A stretch of DNA of 64,000 bases from Candidatus Thorarchaeota archaeon (GCA_008080745.1 SHMX01000003.1:406971-470970), one strand, 5' to 3'. Counted from the stretch's first letter, positions 34,760 to 44,567 are shown. Made by a program: numbers and translations. The notes: a model not told the origin generated them from the sequence alone.

Positions 34760-35293
34760 ATGGAAGAGGACTATACTCCCCGTAAAACGGGATCTCGAGT
34801 GAAACTTTCAATTATATCCGCTGTGTTAGTATTGCTATCTGGTGTAGCTTTAGCATGGTTATCGGGACGAGGCTTCATTTTTGGAGACCCCGGACTGTAC
34901 ATAGGTTTCTCTATCACTGTTTCTTCAGGAATCATTTGTTGTATAGCTCTCTGTCAACAGCGACAATATGCTGGCAATATTACAGATTATCATGAAATGG
35001 AAATCATCTTTGAACATGCTATGATGTTATACGAAGAGGAGGAGTATGAAAAAGCTCTCAAAAAATTCGATGTCTTGATTGGTCCAAAGAAAGATCACAA
35101 ACGTGCCCTCTTCTATGCAGCTAAATGTTCAGAGGCTCTCGATGATTGGCTAGCAGTAAAACGATTCATCAAACACTATCTTGAACTCGTCCCGAAAGAT
35201 CGCGAAGCATGGGAGCTTTTATCTCGTGCTCATAAGAAGCTGTTTGAATTTGAAAAGGCAGCTGAGGCAGAAGAGAAAGCCAAGGAACTCTAG
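34760..35293 (+). CDS. Membrane-anchored TPR-like protein
   Basis: 177 residues: a short basic N-terminus, two membrane spans (about 16-36 and 45-68), then a cytosolic domain with two TPR-like helix pairs (MLYEEEEYEKALKKFDVLIG and AWELLSRAHKKLFEFEKAAE). Start is the ATG at 34760 behind GTGGT; a GTG at 34751 is less likely. It could hold the preceding soluble TPR protein, or another partner, at the membrane. No enzyme motif is seen. Confidence 0.65.
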   Translation: MEEDYTPRKTGSRVKLSIISAVLVLLSGVALAWLSGRGFIFGDPGLYIGFSITVSSGIICCIALCQQRQYAGNITDYHEMEIIFEHAMMLYEEEEYEKALKKFDVLIGPKKDHKRALFYAAKCSEALDDWLAVKRFIKHYLELVPKDREAWELLSRAHKKLFEFEKAAEAEEKAKEL

Positions 35294-35587
35294 AAGAATT
35301 GAGCGTATGTTGCTAACCTTCATCAATAAGGTGCTAAAAAGTTAGAATTGTTAAAGAGATAATTCATCAAACATTCCCAGAAGTCATGTCTTAATCTGAA
35401 TAAAAACACATGATGGAACATTCGATACTTAGAAAAGCAACGAAACTATCAGAAAATAATCAAATTAGGTATCAACAGGGGTTCACAACAGTAAGGTTGG
35501 GTAAATCCTCAAAGACCTGGATTTTGTTATACTTGGTAAAGCATAAGAGGTAGTGAATCTGACGAGTAATAACGAGGAGGCAGTAAA
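35294..35587 (+). other. Intergenic stretch before the GH36 gene
   Basis: About 290 bases, AT-rich, with no tRNA-like cloverleaf, no long frame and no strong hairpin. It should contain the alpha-galactosidase promoter, although no single TATA box stands out. The only clear site is a strong GAGGAGG at 35574-35580. Confidence 0.5.
35574..35580 (+). promoter_or_regulatory. Strong ribosome binding site that questions the GH36 start
   Basis: GAGGAGG is seven bases before an in-frame CTG (35588) but 34 bases before the first conventional start, TTG at 35615. No ATG or GTG in frame fits the site. Either CTG is used or the site belongs to something else. Confidence 0.5.
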
Positions 35588-35614
35588 CTGACTTCTGAGG
35601 ACCATTGGTGTAAA

Positions 35615-37885
35615 TTGGATATATCAGAGGATGCAATTAGAATATCCACGAGACTAGTGGGTATAATATACAACATTCGATTAGGCACCTTTGACTACTC
35701 ATCCCCTGCTGGAAAGACTAAATATTTCTCAAAAGCTAAGATAATGGTCCACACTGAAACAGAAGTATATGACTCGTCAAAACTCACCTATCGGTCATTT
35801 AGCTCCCTAGATTTTGAAGATGAGAAACGTTCAGGTAGAGCTGTTGTACTTCGACTACATGATCCAACTAAACCCTTAGAGCTGAACATCAGGTTTAGTT
35901 TTCTTAAGAATTTCTCTGGATTTACAGTGATAGCACAAATTAGGAACAAGGGTGAAGAAGAGATAAGAATTCAATCGATTGAGCCACTATTCGTATCTGT
36001 GAGGGAATCCTCCCAAATTTACACAGGATCAAATGGTTCAGAACTAATGTTTTTACGTCAGGGTTTTCAATCTTGGGACTTGACTCAAGCATCTCAAGTG
36101 GAAGAGGGAGAGAATATCAGTCATTTTTATTCGGTTCTGACAAACAAGAATACAAACAAAGCGTTGATTTTAGGATTTGCGACTCATGCTCAACACCTGA
36201 CCGAAGTTCGTTTTTATGGTAGGGAATCCATTGAAAATCGCCTAGCACAGATTATTGCTACAAGTTTGGCAGATAATGTTGTATTACAGAAACACGAAAC
36301 TATGGTCTCCGAGGAGTTGGTTTGCATTGCTACTGAGATACCCCAGGAGGGATTAGACGAATATATCAACCTTACAGCCAGAAGAATGGATGCAATAAAG
36401 TGGAAAGAAACACCTGTTGGATGGTGTAGTTGGTATTTCTACTATACCATGCCCGATGAAAATGAGATAATGAATAATGCCCAGTTCCTGAAAGAATATT
36501 TTGCCAAGAAGATAGACTGGATTCAGTTAGATGATGGCTATCAGAAAACTGTTGGAGACTGGACGGAAAATGACCGCTTTAAGCAGGGACTAGATAAATT
36601 AGCGGGCCGGATTCATCAAAAGGGATACAAAGCAGGGCTATGGGTCGCACCGTTTATTGCAACACAACATTCAACGATTTTCAAAGAGAATCCAGACTGG
36701 TTTCTTCGAGATTCTGATGATAATCCCATACCCGTAGATGAAAATCCTCTATGGTTAGGAAAATACTACGCTTTCGATCTCTCAAATCCAACAGTCATAA
36801 AGCATATCCAAGAAACATTTTCACGTCTGAAATCCTATGGGTTCGAGTACTGGAAAATTGATTTCCTTTACTATGCAACAAAGAGAGGAAAACAATACGA
36901 TCCAAACATGACAAGAGCTAAGGCTTTTCGAGATGGAATGAAAGCTATTCGCGACAGTGTTGGTGATGACTTGATTCTGGGATGTGGAGCCCCCATAGGC
37001 CCCTGTATAGGATTCACCAATATGATGCGTATTGGGACAGACATAGCTCCTACATGGAGATATGATTGGGGAGGTGGTGTCTACGAAGCATCAATCAACA
37101 CCATAACAAGAGCTCATCAACATAACAAGTTCTGGATAAATGATCCCGACTGTATTCTGGTACGTCAGGAAGATAACGAACTTAGTCTCGATGAGGTTTT
37201 GATGTGGGTCTCAGTGGTTGCACTGAGTGGAGGAGCAGTAATACTTAGTGATCGAATGGAAGACGTTGCACCAGAGAGACTTACACTGATTGACAAGATA
37301 TTACCACCCTACCACATGAGTGCACTTGCTTTGGATGCATTAGTTGAACCCGAACCAAGAGTATTCTATCTTCCAATCACAACCCCTATTGGAGACTGGG
37401 TGATACTGGCAGTTCTTAACCTCAGTGAAAAAGAGATTGACGTTTCTGTAAAGTTCGATGATATTGGATTGTCAGAAGAAAATCCGCAACATATCTTTGA
37501 TTTCTGGAATAAAGAATATGAAGGTCTCTGGGAGATTAGTGTGGAGGTGGACAAACTCCCCCCACACTCGCACAAGTTATTGTTGATTAAACCAGAATCC
37601 AACATCCCATCGATACTAAGTACATCAATGCATTATACTCAGGGTGCTATAGAGCTGAAAGATATGAGATGGAATCCAGCATCAAGAGAGTTAGAAGTGA
37701 CTGTAACCAGAGATGAGAAGGATAAGGAGAGTATCTTCATTGTTTTTGGAAAGAAGTGGAGTCCAAAATCAGCTTATATCGGAAAGGAGCGAGTAAGATT
37801 CAATCAGATTGCTCCAGAGGTAATATCCGTTGAGGGAAAGTTCAAACGAGGTACCACAGTTAAGGTCGCTTTCACAGAAAATTAG
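35615..37885 (+). CDS. Alpha-galactosidase, glycoside hydrolase family 36
   Basis: 756 residues, no signal peptide, so cytosolic. An N-terminal beta-sandwich (about 1-250) precedes the TIM barrel (about 255-590) and a C-terminal beta domain. Barrel marks are GWCSWYFYY, WIQLDDGYQ, GLWVAPF, the nucleophile D416 (YWKIDFLYYA) and the acid/base D476 (RIGTDIAP), as in retaining GH36 enzymes. It would remove alpha-galactose from oligosaccharides taken up from outside. The start may be CTG at 35588 because of the strong ribosome binding site. Its 3' end overlaps the converging FAH gene by four bases. Confidence 0.92.
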   Translation: MDISEDAIRISTRLVGIIYNIRLGTFDYSSPAGKTKYFSKAKIMVHTETEVYDSSKLTYRSFSSLDFEDEKRSGRAVVLRLHDPTKPLELNIRFSFLKNFSGFTVIAQIRNKGEEEIRIQSIEPLFVSVRESSQIYTGSNGSELMFLRQGFQSWDLTQASQVEEGENISHFYSVLTNKNTNKALILGFATHAQHLTEVRFYGRESIENRLAQIIATSLADNVVLQKHETMVSEELVCIATEIPQEGLDEYINLTARRMDAIKWKETPVGWCSWYFYYTMPDENEIMNNAQFLKEYFAKKIDWIQLDDGYQKTVGDWTENDRFKQGLDKLAGRIHQKGYKAGLWVAPFIATQHSTIFKENPDWFLRDSDDNPIPVDENPLWLGKYYAFDLSNPTVIKHIQETFSRLKSYGFEYWKIDFLYYATKRGKQYDPNMTRAKAFRDGMKAIRDSVGDDLILGCGAPIGPCIGFTNMMRIGTDIAPTWRYDWGGGVYEASINTITRAHQHNKFWINDPDCILVRQEDNELSLDEVLMWVSVVALSGGAVILSDRMEDVAPERLTLIDKILPPYHMSALALDALVEPEPRVFYLPITTPIGDWVILAVLNLSEKEIDVSVKFDDIGLSEENPQHIFDFWNKEYEGLWEISVEVDKLPPHSHKLLLIKPESNIPSILSTSMHYTQGAIELKDMRWNPASRELEVTVTRDEKDKESIFIVFGKKWSPKSAYIGKERVRFNQIAPEVISVEGKFKRGTTVKVAFTEN

Positions 37886-38784
37886 GCAATACTATTTCGC
37901 AGATAACCAATCTTTTCGATGTAGAGTTCCACCTCATCTCCTGGCTTGAGAAACTCGGGGGGGTCTCTTGCAAAACCAACACCAGCAGGGGTCCCTGTAG
38001 CAATTACATCACCAGGTTCCAGTGTGAAAGATTTGGAAAGAAAGGAAACAATCTCCTTTGTCCCATAGAGAAGATTCGAGGTATTTGATTCTTGTTTTAA
38101 CACTCCGTTGACCTTAGTATGCATCTTGAGACCTGAACCATCTCCCAGTTCATCTGTGGTAACAATACGAGGACCCATTGGACATAGACCATCCAATGAT
38201 TTCCCTCTCACCCATTGCCCCTCGGTATGTTGGAGGTCTCTAGCGCTGAGATCATTTAGGATAGTATATCCAGCTACATATTCTAACGCGTCTGATTCTT
38301 CTACATTCTTACATAATCTCCCAATTATGACTCCAAGTTCAACTTCCCAATCCAGCTGGTTTGTCACCTCCGGGATATTCACCACTGTGTTAGGTCCCAT
38401 CACACAGGATGGGAACTTTGCAAAGATTACTGGAAAATCTGGCACATCCCGTCCGGTCTCTTCAATATGGTCTCGATAGTTCAACCCCAATGCTATAATT
38501 TTCCCAGGCCGTTTTATTGGAGCTTCATAGGATATACTAGATTTCTTATACAACATGGGCTTTTCATCGCTGGAAGTTTTGTGATAACTTGCTAGAATCT
38601 GGCTTACCACTTCAACACCAGAATCCCACCATAATAGATCCATGATAGTGTGAGGGAAACTGTGACCATGGATATGATACTGTCTACCAAATCGAGATGC
38701 CGCTTCAGGAATATCTAGGATTCCTTCATCTAATTCAACACCAATAGAGGGTACTCCTAATCGAGAATATGTAACAAGGCGCAT
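37882..38784 (-). CDS. Fumarylacetoacetate hydrolase family protein
   Basis: 300 residues. The FAH fold is read from KIIALGLNYRDHIEETG, PVIFAKFPSCVMGPN, DWEVELGVIIGR (metal-binding E-x-E pair), NDLSARDLQ and GDVIATGTPAGVG. Family members cleave or decarboxylate acyl pyruvates and related 2-oxo acids, and some are oxaloacetate decarboxylases. The N-terminal 80 residues form the usual extra domain. The substrate is unknown. It is divergent from the small zinc-ribbon gene. Confidence 0.9.
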   Translation of the reverse strand: MRLVTYSRLGVPSIGVELDEGILDIPEAASRFGRQYHIHGHSFPHTIMDLLWWDSGVEVVSQILASYHKTSSDEKPMLYKKSSISYEAPIKRPGKIIALGLNYRDHIEETGRDVPDFPVIFAKFPSCVMGPNTVVNIPEVTNQLDWEVELGVIIGRLCKNVEESDALEYVAGYTILNDLSARDLQHTEGQWVRGKSLDGLCPMGPRIVTTDELGDGSGLKMHTKVNGVLKQESNTSNLLYGTKEIVSFLSKSFTLEPGDVIATGTPAGVGFARDPPEFLKPGDEVELYIEKIGYLRNSIA

Positions 38785-38847
38785 ACTAGATGGATACCAA
38801 ACAGTTCATTTATCCCTAATGGTTATGAAATCCATAGGGTGAATTGA

Positions 38848-39177
38848 TTGTCTGAAGAACCAACCTTGGATGAATTACCCGAAGAAGTCTTCGTTGCTCT
38901 TGGAAGGAGAGGGATGGAAGGCATCCCACTGAAGGAATGTGCATATGAGTGTAAAGATGGAGAGATTGAACTTGTTAAAAAGACGAGTACCCTTGCTGAG
39001 ATAAAGGGAAAGGGGGAGGAAAAAATCATTGAGGATTATCTCGTTAAATGCAGCAATTGTAATCGAGAATTCACCATCCACTGTGAAAGCAGATACTTTG
39101 ATGGGGAACGATTCGATACTAAGGTGAACATAATAGACCAGACAGGTAAAGATCTAGGCTGGCTTGGAAGCTATTAG
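38848..39177 (+). CDS. Small protein with a single CxxC zinc-knuckle-like pair
   Basis: 109 residues. KCSNC at about residue 72, together with CAYEC (about 31-35) and a later cysteine (about 83), could form a four-cysteine zinc site. The front is acidic, the end mostly strands. Start is a TTG six bases after GGTGA. It lies ten bases before the leuB-like gene on the same strand and probably heads that operon. Function unknown; a small regulator or chaperone of the dehydratase would be a guess. Confidence 0.6.
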   Translation: MSEEPTLDELPEEVFVALGRRGMEGIPLKECAYECKDGEIELVKKTSTLAEIKGKGEEKIIEDYLVKCSNCNREFTIHCESRYFDGERFDTKVNIIDQTGKDLGWLGSY

Positions 39178-39187
39178 GTGACAAAAA

Positions 39188-40330
39188 GTGGCACGTGAGT
39201 ACAAAATTGCAGTATTGCCAGGTGATGGTATTGGTAGAGAAGTGATTCCAGCAGCGGTAAAAACTATCTCAGCAGCTTTAGATATCGTTGGAGGGCCAGA
39301 CATTTCGTTTCATTCTCACGAGTGTGGAGGAGAGTATTATCTCAAACATGGTAGAGAATGGGCCGAAGATACAGAATCTTTCGTGAAGGAAGAAGCTGAC
39401 GCAATATTTCTTGGAGCAATTGGTGCGATGGACAAAGATGGGAAATCAGTTCGACTACCTGATGGAAACCTAGCTGGCTATAATGTTGTTATTGGTCTGC
39501 GTTCCACCTTGGATCTCTATGCAAATGTTCGCCCAGTAAAGCTTTACGAGGGTGTACCAACACCTCTTGCCAATAAGACTCATGCTGACATCGATATGAC
39601 CATAATTAGAGAGAATACCGAAGGACTCTATGCTCCAATAAGAGGGGGTATTGAAAGAGGTGGAGAAAAAGAATTAGCTGTGGATGTACGAATGATTACC
39701 AGAAAGGGTACAGAACGGATTGTAAGATACGCTTTTGATACTGCAAAAGACAGGAGGGGAGCTCCCGAGAATGGAATCAAACGTGTAACTTGTGTGGATA
39801 AGAGCAACCTTCTAGCGGGATGTCAACTATTTAGACAGATTTTTCGAGAGGTTGCATCAGAGTATCCTTCGATCAACCAGGATTTTGCGTATGTAGATGC
39901 ATGGACTCAATGGTGTCTGAGAAAACCTGAATATTACGATGTAGTTGTTGCACCAAACGAGTTTGGGGATATTATAACGGATCTTGGTGGGGCAATACAG
40001 GGTGGCATGGGTATGGCACCAGCAGGTAATATCGGAGAACTAAAAGCGGTCTTTGAACCAGTACATGGTTCCGCACCTAAACATTATGGAAAGAATATCG
40101 CTAATCCAGTTGCTTCCATTCTTGCAGGTATGTTGATGTTCAGGTGGATAGGGAAGACCAAATCAGATGAAAAGGCATTACAAGTTTCAAAACTAATGGA
40201 AGAGGCGGTAGAGTCGGTTCTCAAAGAAGGAAAAATCAGAACATATGATTTGTGTGTTAATCAATGGGACTCGATATCACCAGTATCCACCGATAGAATG
40301 GCCGAGGCCATCATAGAGAAGATGGAGTAA
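39188..40330 (+). CDS. leuB: Isopropylmalate/homoisocitrate-type dehydrogenase
   Basis: 380 residues of the beta-decarboxylating dehydrogenase family, NAD(P)- and metal-dependent. Marks are [37 protein letters not shown], the metal-binding [15 protein letters not shown], and EPVHGSAPK before the nucleotide site. RENTEGLY occurs in archaeal LeuB and homoisocitrate enzymes alike, so the substrate is not settled by sequence. It precedes the two dehydratase subunits, which fits leucine synthesis or a related chain-extension path. Start is GTG behind AGGTGA. Confidence 0.85.
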   Translation: MAREYKIAVLPGDGIGREVIPAAVKTISAALDIVGGPDISFHSHECGGEYYLKHGREWAEDTESFVKEEADAIFLGAIGAMDKDGKSVRLPDGNLAGYNVVIGLRSTLDLYANVRPVKLYEGVPTPLANKTHADIDMTIIRENTEGLYAPIRGGIERGGEKELAVDVRMITRKGTERIVRYAFDTAKDRRGAPENGIKRVTCVDKSNLLAGCQLFRQIFREVASEYPSINQDFAYVDAWTQWCLRKPEYYDVVVAPNEFGDIITDLGGAIQGGMGMAPAGNIGELKAVFEPVHGSAPKHYGKNIANPVASILAGMLMFRWIGKTKSDEKALQVSKLMEEAVESVLKEGKIRTYDLCVNQWDSISPVSTDRMAEAIIEKME

Positions 40331-40335
40331 CGATT

Positions 40336-41601
40336 ATGGGAAAGACTATCGCTGAAAAAATACTGGGAGCTCATACGAAACAAGGTGAAGCTAGTGCCGG
40401 AGAAACAATAGAGGCATCAGTAGATCTTCTTATGGTACATGAAGTATTAGGATCTAGAATAATTCCAATCCTAGATGAAATGTGTGTTGAAGAAGTGTGG
40501 GACCCCAACCGAATACTTGTTGTTAATGACCATTGGGCTCCTGCTGCGGATATAGATAGTGCGGAAATACACAGAAGGAACCGAGATTTTGTTAGAAAAC
40601 ATGGAATCAAGCACTTTTGTGATGTGGATTGTGGTATCTGTCATCAGGTACTTCCAGAGATGGGTTTGGTAAAACCAGGAGATCTCGTAATTGGAAGTGA
40701 TTCTCATTCAACAACTTACGGAGCATTCAATGCTTTTTCTACAGGTCTAGCTGCAACGGATAGTGCAATTATCATTGCAACCGGAAGATGCTGGTTCAAA
40801 GTTCCCTATACCATCAAAATAACGGTAGAAGGCACGATTCCAGAATGGACTATGAGTAAAGATCTCATACTCAAGATAATCTCAGACCTTGGTTCCTCAT
40901 ATGCCACATATCAATCAATGGAATTCCATGGCTCAACCATTGATAGGATGAGTGTTGGATCACGCATGACTATCAGCAATATGACAGTAGAGATGGGAGC
41001 AAAATGTTCACCTATGCTGGTTAACAATCACGTAGAAGCTTGGATGAAAGAGAGAGCTCCTCATATTGAATGGAAACCAATCATTCCAGACAGTGATGCA
41101 GAATATGTGGAAGAGATAGAATACGATCTAGTTAGTGATGTACTAGAACCTATAGTTGCTCTTCCTCATAGTCCAGAAAATGGTAGACCGATTGATGAAG
41201 TTGATGAGATAGAAGTCGATCAGTGTTTCATAGGGTCTTGCACCAATGGCAGATTGGAAGATTTAGCTATAGCAGCCAAGTTACTGAAAGGAAAGAAAAT
41301 AGCCTCCAATACCAGACTAATCGTGACTCCTGCAAGCAGAGAAACCTATCTACAAGCTCTGAAAGCAGGATATGTTGAGATATTTCTGGAGGCAGGTGGT
41401 ATTGTGACTAATTCCACGTGCGGAGCATGTGTTGGGGGTCATCTTGGTGTTCTAGGAAAAGGAGAAATTGCAATATCCAGTACTAATCGAAATTTCAGAG
41501 GGCGAATGGGTCATCTGGAATCTGAGATATACTTAGCATCTCCTGCAACTGTAGCTGCCAGTGCGATAAAGGGAAAAATAACTGACCCCAGGAGGATATG
41601 A
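40336..41601 (+). CDS. leuC: 3-isopropylmalate dehydratase large subunit (aconitase family)
   Basis: 421 residues, the length of archaeal LeuC/homoaconitase large subunits. The three cysteines for the [4Fe-4S] cluster are C302 (GSCTNG), C362 and C365 (STCGAC). Other marks are VNDHWAP, SDSHSTTYGA and SSTNRNFRGRMG. With the small subunit it shifts the hydroxyl of isopropylmalate or a homologue. It follows the dehydrogenase by five bases and precedes the small subunit by one base, so translation is probably coupled. Confidence 0.93.
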   Translation: MGKTIAEKILGAHTKQGEASAGETIEASVDLLMVHEVLGSRIIPILDEMCVEEVWDPNRILVVNDHWAPAADIDSAEIHRRNRDFVRKHGIKHFCDVDCGICHQVLPEMGLVKPGDLVIGSDSHSTTYGAFNAFSTGLAATDSAIIIATGRCWFKVPYTIKITVEGTIPEWTMSKDLILKIISDLGSSYATYQSMEFHGSTIDRMSVGSRMTISNMTVEMGAKCSPMLVNNHVEAWMKERAPHIEWKPIIPDSDAEYVEEIEYDLVSDVLEPIVALPHSPENGRPIDEVDEIEVDQCFIGSCTNGRLEDLAIAAKLLKGKKIASNTRLIVTPASRETYLQALKAGYVEIFLEAGGIVTNSTCGACVGGHLGVLGKGEIAISSTNRNFRGRMGHLESEIYLASPATVAASAIKGKITDPRRI

Positions 41602-41602
41602 G

Positions 41603-42115
41603 ATGAAGCCTTTAGAGAAGATTGCAGGTCGAGCATGGGTTTTTGGCGACAACATCAATACGGATCAGATAATCCAGGGACAATATCTTACTCTCTTAGA
41701 TTACAAGAAGATGGCAGAACATACGCTTGAGATTCCCAGACCCGAATTTGTTGATCGAGTCCAAGAAGGGGATATCATCGTTGCAGGAGATAATTTCGGT
41801 AGTGGTTCATCCCGAGAAGAAGCCCCACAAGTTATAAAAGAAGTGGGAATTCGAGCAATAATCGCTGAATCTTTCGCACGAATTTTTTACAGAAATACTT
41901 TCAACATAGGCATCCCCGCAATTCAAATCCCATCCATTTGTGATTATGTAGATGATGGAGATAGAGTTGTGATAGACATCGAATTGGGCAGAGTTACTAT
42001 TCCTTCGAAACAGAAAACCTTTGAAACGCCCCCTCTTCCAGAGGTAGTCCGGGAGATTCTTTTTACAGGAGGAGCAGTAGAATGGTTTCGCAAACGCACA
42101 GATCGGTCGTGTTAG
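41603..42115 (+). CDS. leuD: 3-isopropylmalate dehydratase small subunit
   Basis: 170 residues forming the swivel domain: WVFGDNINTDQII, then GSGSSREEAP and ARIFYRNTFNIGIP. The loop that sets substrate choice reads YLTL (28-31), whereas characterised archaeal enzymes have YLVY/M for isopropylmalate or YLRT for homoaconitate. This gene therefore leaves the true substrate open. A GGAGG ribosome binding site overlaps the end of leuC. Confidence 0.9.
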   Translation: MKPLEKIAGRAWVFGDNINTDQIIQGQYLTLLDYKKMAEHTLEIPRPEFVDRVQEGDIIVAGDNFGSGSSREEAPQVIKEVGIRAIIAESFARIFYRNTFNIGIPAIQIPSICDYVDDGDRVVIDIELGRVTIPSKQKTFETPPLPEVVREILFTGGAVEWFRKRTDRSC

Positions 42116-42182
42116 CCACACAGAAGCTTTAAGCAGGTCTGTGTTATCAGGAAGACAGGACAACTGTCGTAGGTGCAGTTAC

Positions 42183-43967
42183 ATGAATGTAATGGTATTT
42201 CTATTAATCTCACTCATTGTCCATTCGATCCCGATTCCATACCGGCCAGGTATGCTCAGGATTGGAAGTCTGCTCAAATGGCTTCCAATGCGGTTGGTTT
42301 GGGGAACGATTGCTTGGGCAGTGATTTGTGTTTTGGCTATGACAACATTGCCATGGGCCATAATTGGACTGATCATGAGCTATGGCTTGCTTCTTCTTAT
42401 CTCAAGTGGATTCAGACCGATGGATCTTGATCAGATGTTGGACGGTATACGGGTTCCTTTTACCTGTCTTGGTCTTCTCATTATCCTCTTTGTGCCAATT
42501 TTCTCAGGTGCAATATCATGGACTTCTGATGTTTCCAATGCAGAATTTTTCGATGATATGATTATAGAAACGGATGAGCTACTTTTCGAGAATCCCATTC
42601 CAGATAATATGGTCAGATTGGTGACCTCGGAATATGCAAGTTATGTTGCTTATCAGCGAATCTCACCCTTTGGGTCAAATGTAGATGTTGCTTCTGCACA
42701 TATAACAACATATCAGGGAAGGCTTGTCTGGGTATGTACAATCATATCGACTAACGTACTGGCTGAGAACTTCATCAAGGGTTTCATTATTGTTGATGCC
42801 AACGATCCACAAAATATCGAACCGATTCTGGTCAATGGAACAACTTTACCTGTAGGAGAGGGTCTCTTCTGGGATAAGAATATCCAATTTAGCAACTATC
42901 TAGAAGACATGACAATGGCATACCAATATGCCTATCCAACCTGGACTCCTTCAGGAGAGATGGTTTATGTTCAGACACGAACTCCATTGGGATTTGATTT
43001 TGTTGAACGTGCTATTGGGCCTAGAATCTACTTTGAAAATGGAACCTCTAAAGCATACGATAGTATAGCGGATACCCCGGATTGGGTCACTCAAGCCTAT
43101 GCTGAAGAATGGCTAGAACGGCAAGTAACACGGTGGGGTGGCTATCGGAGAGCGGATAGTTTTGATCTGTTTGCAGGAGGATTCCTGTGGGTTGTACCAC
43201 CTTCAAATGATCGATTGGAGATGACTGAAGATACACGATATATTGTAAATCCAGATACATCTCGTGTTGAGGCATTTATCGCAGTACATCCAATTACCAA
43301 TTCAAGATCATTGGCAGGTGTGTTTCGTGCAACAAAAGACACAGTCTATTACCACGATCTTAGTGCCTTCAGTTATGTTAGTGGAGATGCAGCAACAGCA
43401 AATGTAGTTGGACAGCTCCCACCACCAGCAGAAGGTTTCTACTATGGAGCTATGCCACTGCTCTATCCCGTGCAAATAAATTCGACCTTCACCAAATGGA
43501 CATGGTATAGTCCAATATATTGGGCAAGAGGGTACTACGATGACGATACGGATGACTTCTATATATCAGATATGAGGTTACATGCCTTAGCAATGGTGGA
43601 TGCTTCAAATGTTGACAAATATGTCATTAGAGAATTGCAGGGGTCGCTAAGTGGAGAAGACCTCGTACGAGCTACAAGAGAAGAGTTCATTGGATTATTT
43701 GGAGGCGTCATAGAGGAAGAAACTGACCAAGACTTCACAATTACAGCGAATGTAACCAGTATTATCTCCTATGTTGATGATGGAGATACCCATATTGTAT
43801 TGGGTACAGATAATGCTACGTATCCCTATATTGAAGGCACCAAATTATGGATGAATCTTACTGATTGGTACGAACTGTTAAATCTCCAAGTGGGTGATAA
43901 CTTCACAGCAACGTTGAGGGAGTTTGGTGATCAATTCAGAATCGTCGCCATAGCTAAGAATTCGTAA
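42183..43967 (+). CDS. Membrane protein with large extracellular domain, unknown
   Basis: 594 residues. Four hydrophobic segments in the first 120 (about 3-18, 38-57, 59-77 and 95-115) are followed by an ectodomain of about 470 residues with many aromatic and acidic residues, such as YDDDTDDFY, and several N-x-S/T sites. The end looks like an OB-like beta domain (FTITANVTSIISY ... FRIVAIAKN). No family recognised. Start is the ATG at 42183, seven bases after AGGTG. It begins 67 bases after leuD and ends in a G/C hairpin. Confidence 0.6.
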   Translation: MNVMVFLLISLIVHSIPIPYRPGMLRIGSLLKWLPMRLVWGTIAWAVICVLAMTTLPWAIIGLIMSYGLLLLISSGFRPMDLDQMLDGIRVPFTCLGLLIILFVPIFSGAISWTSDVSNAEFFDDMIIETDELLFENPIPDNMVRLVTSEYASYVAYQRISPFGSNVDVASAHITTYQGRLVWVCTIISTNVLAENFIKGFIIVDANDPQNIEPILVNGTTLPVGEGLFWDKNIQFSNYLEDMTMAYQYAYPTWTPSGEMVYVQTRTPLGFDFVERAIGPRIYFENGTSKAYDSIADTPDWVTQAYAEEWLERQVTRWGGYRRADSFDLFAGGFLWVVPPSNDRLEMTEDTRYIVNPDTSRVEAFIAVHPITNSRSLAGVFRATKDTVYYHDLSAFSYVSGDAATANVVGQLPPPAEGFYYGAMPLLYPVQINSTFTKWTWYSPIYWARGYYDDDTDDFYISDMRLHALAMVDASNVDKYVIRELQGSLSGEDLVRATREEFIGLFGGVIEEETDQDFTITANVTSIISYVDDGDTHIVLGTDNATYPYIEGTKLWMNLTDWYELLNLQVGDNFTATLREFGDQFRIVAIAKNS

Positions 43968-43975
43968 GCAGCAAA

Positions 43976-44010
43976 GGAGGGGGGCTTTCCCTCCCTCTCG
44001 CTTCTTTTAT
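43976..44010 (+). terminator. Terminator between converging genes
   Basis: GGAGGG pairs with CCCTCC around a seven-base loop, followed by CTCTCGCTTCTTTTATTTCT. It starts nine bases after the membrane-protein stop. The converging longin gene ends at 44013. Confidence 0.65.
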
Positions 44011-44012
44011 TT

Positions 44013-44567
44013 CTAGGATTTTCCTAAGACTCGCTCTTTCATAGATTGATATTTTTTCTTGATGACAGACCACACACTACGATTCTTTGATTCGTTCGCT
44101 AAAGATGCCATGGGACACTTATCACCAAGAGGACATTGATCTTCGAATCCATCATGATCATGCAGAGCAGATGGTAGTGCAGTAGTGAGTAGATCGTTTT
44201 TGAATTCATTCATGATATCTGATGAAATATGAGACCAATCGCGTTCCCGATATTTTTCCTGCATAAGAACAGACTGGACTTCCTCAAAGACTTTCTCTGC
44301 TAGAGTAGAATCATCCTCAGACAGGCCTATAACAATGGAATGACCTTGGGGAGTAGTTTTTGAGAATCGCATCTCAGTATCGCCCATTCGTACGGACTCC
44401 AGCCGGAGACCCTCTGATAGAGTTGGGGGTATGGTTTCAATGGCTGAAAGAAATCCTGATAACAATTCGGGATTTTTGAAAGCGGCTTTGCAAAAGTGGC
44501 CATAACATTTACTATAGATTGGTAGGCCTGATTCAGTGTAGACCATTAGATATTCAAGACGAGTCAT
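44013..44567 (-). CDS. Longin-like domain protein with cysteine-containing tail
   Basis: 184 residues. Residues 1-105 have the longin order: strands LEYLMVYTESGLPIYSKCYG, a helix (ELLSGFLSAIETI), strands (LRLESVRMGDTEMRFSKTT, HSIVIGLSE) and a helix (LAEKVFEEVQSVL). Such stand-alone domains are common in Asgard archaea and bind small GTPases. The tail holds QCPLGDKCPM, which may bind metal, and ends in a basic amphipathic stretch that could touch membrane. A GAGGAG site precedes the ATG. Confidence 0.7.
   Translation of the reverse strand: MTRLEYLMVYTESGLPIYSKCYGHFCKAAFKNPELLSGFLSAIETIPPTLSEGLRLESVRMGDTEMRFSKTTPQGHSIVIGLSEDDSTLAEKVFEEVQSVLMQEKYRERDWSHISSDIMNEFKNDLLTTALPSALHDHDGFEDQCPLGDKCPMASLANESKNRSVWSVIKKKYQSMKERVLGKS

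Noticed and set aside
35294-35587. A tRNA-like T-loop (GGGTTCACAAC) before the GH36 gene
   Set aside because: It lacks the matching acceptor and anticodon stems; the resemblance is a few bases only.
41807-42163. 118-codon frame on the minus strand over leuD
   Set aside because: Antisense to a well-supported leuD gene and not related to any motif.
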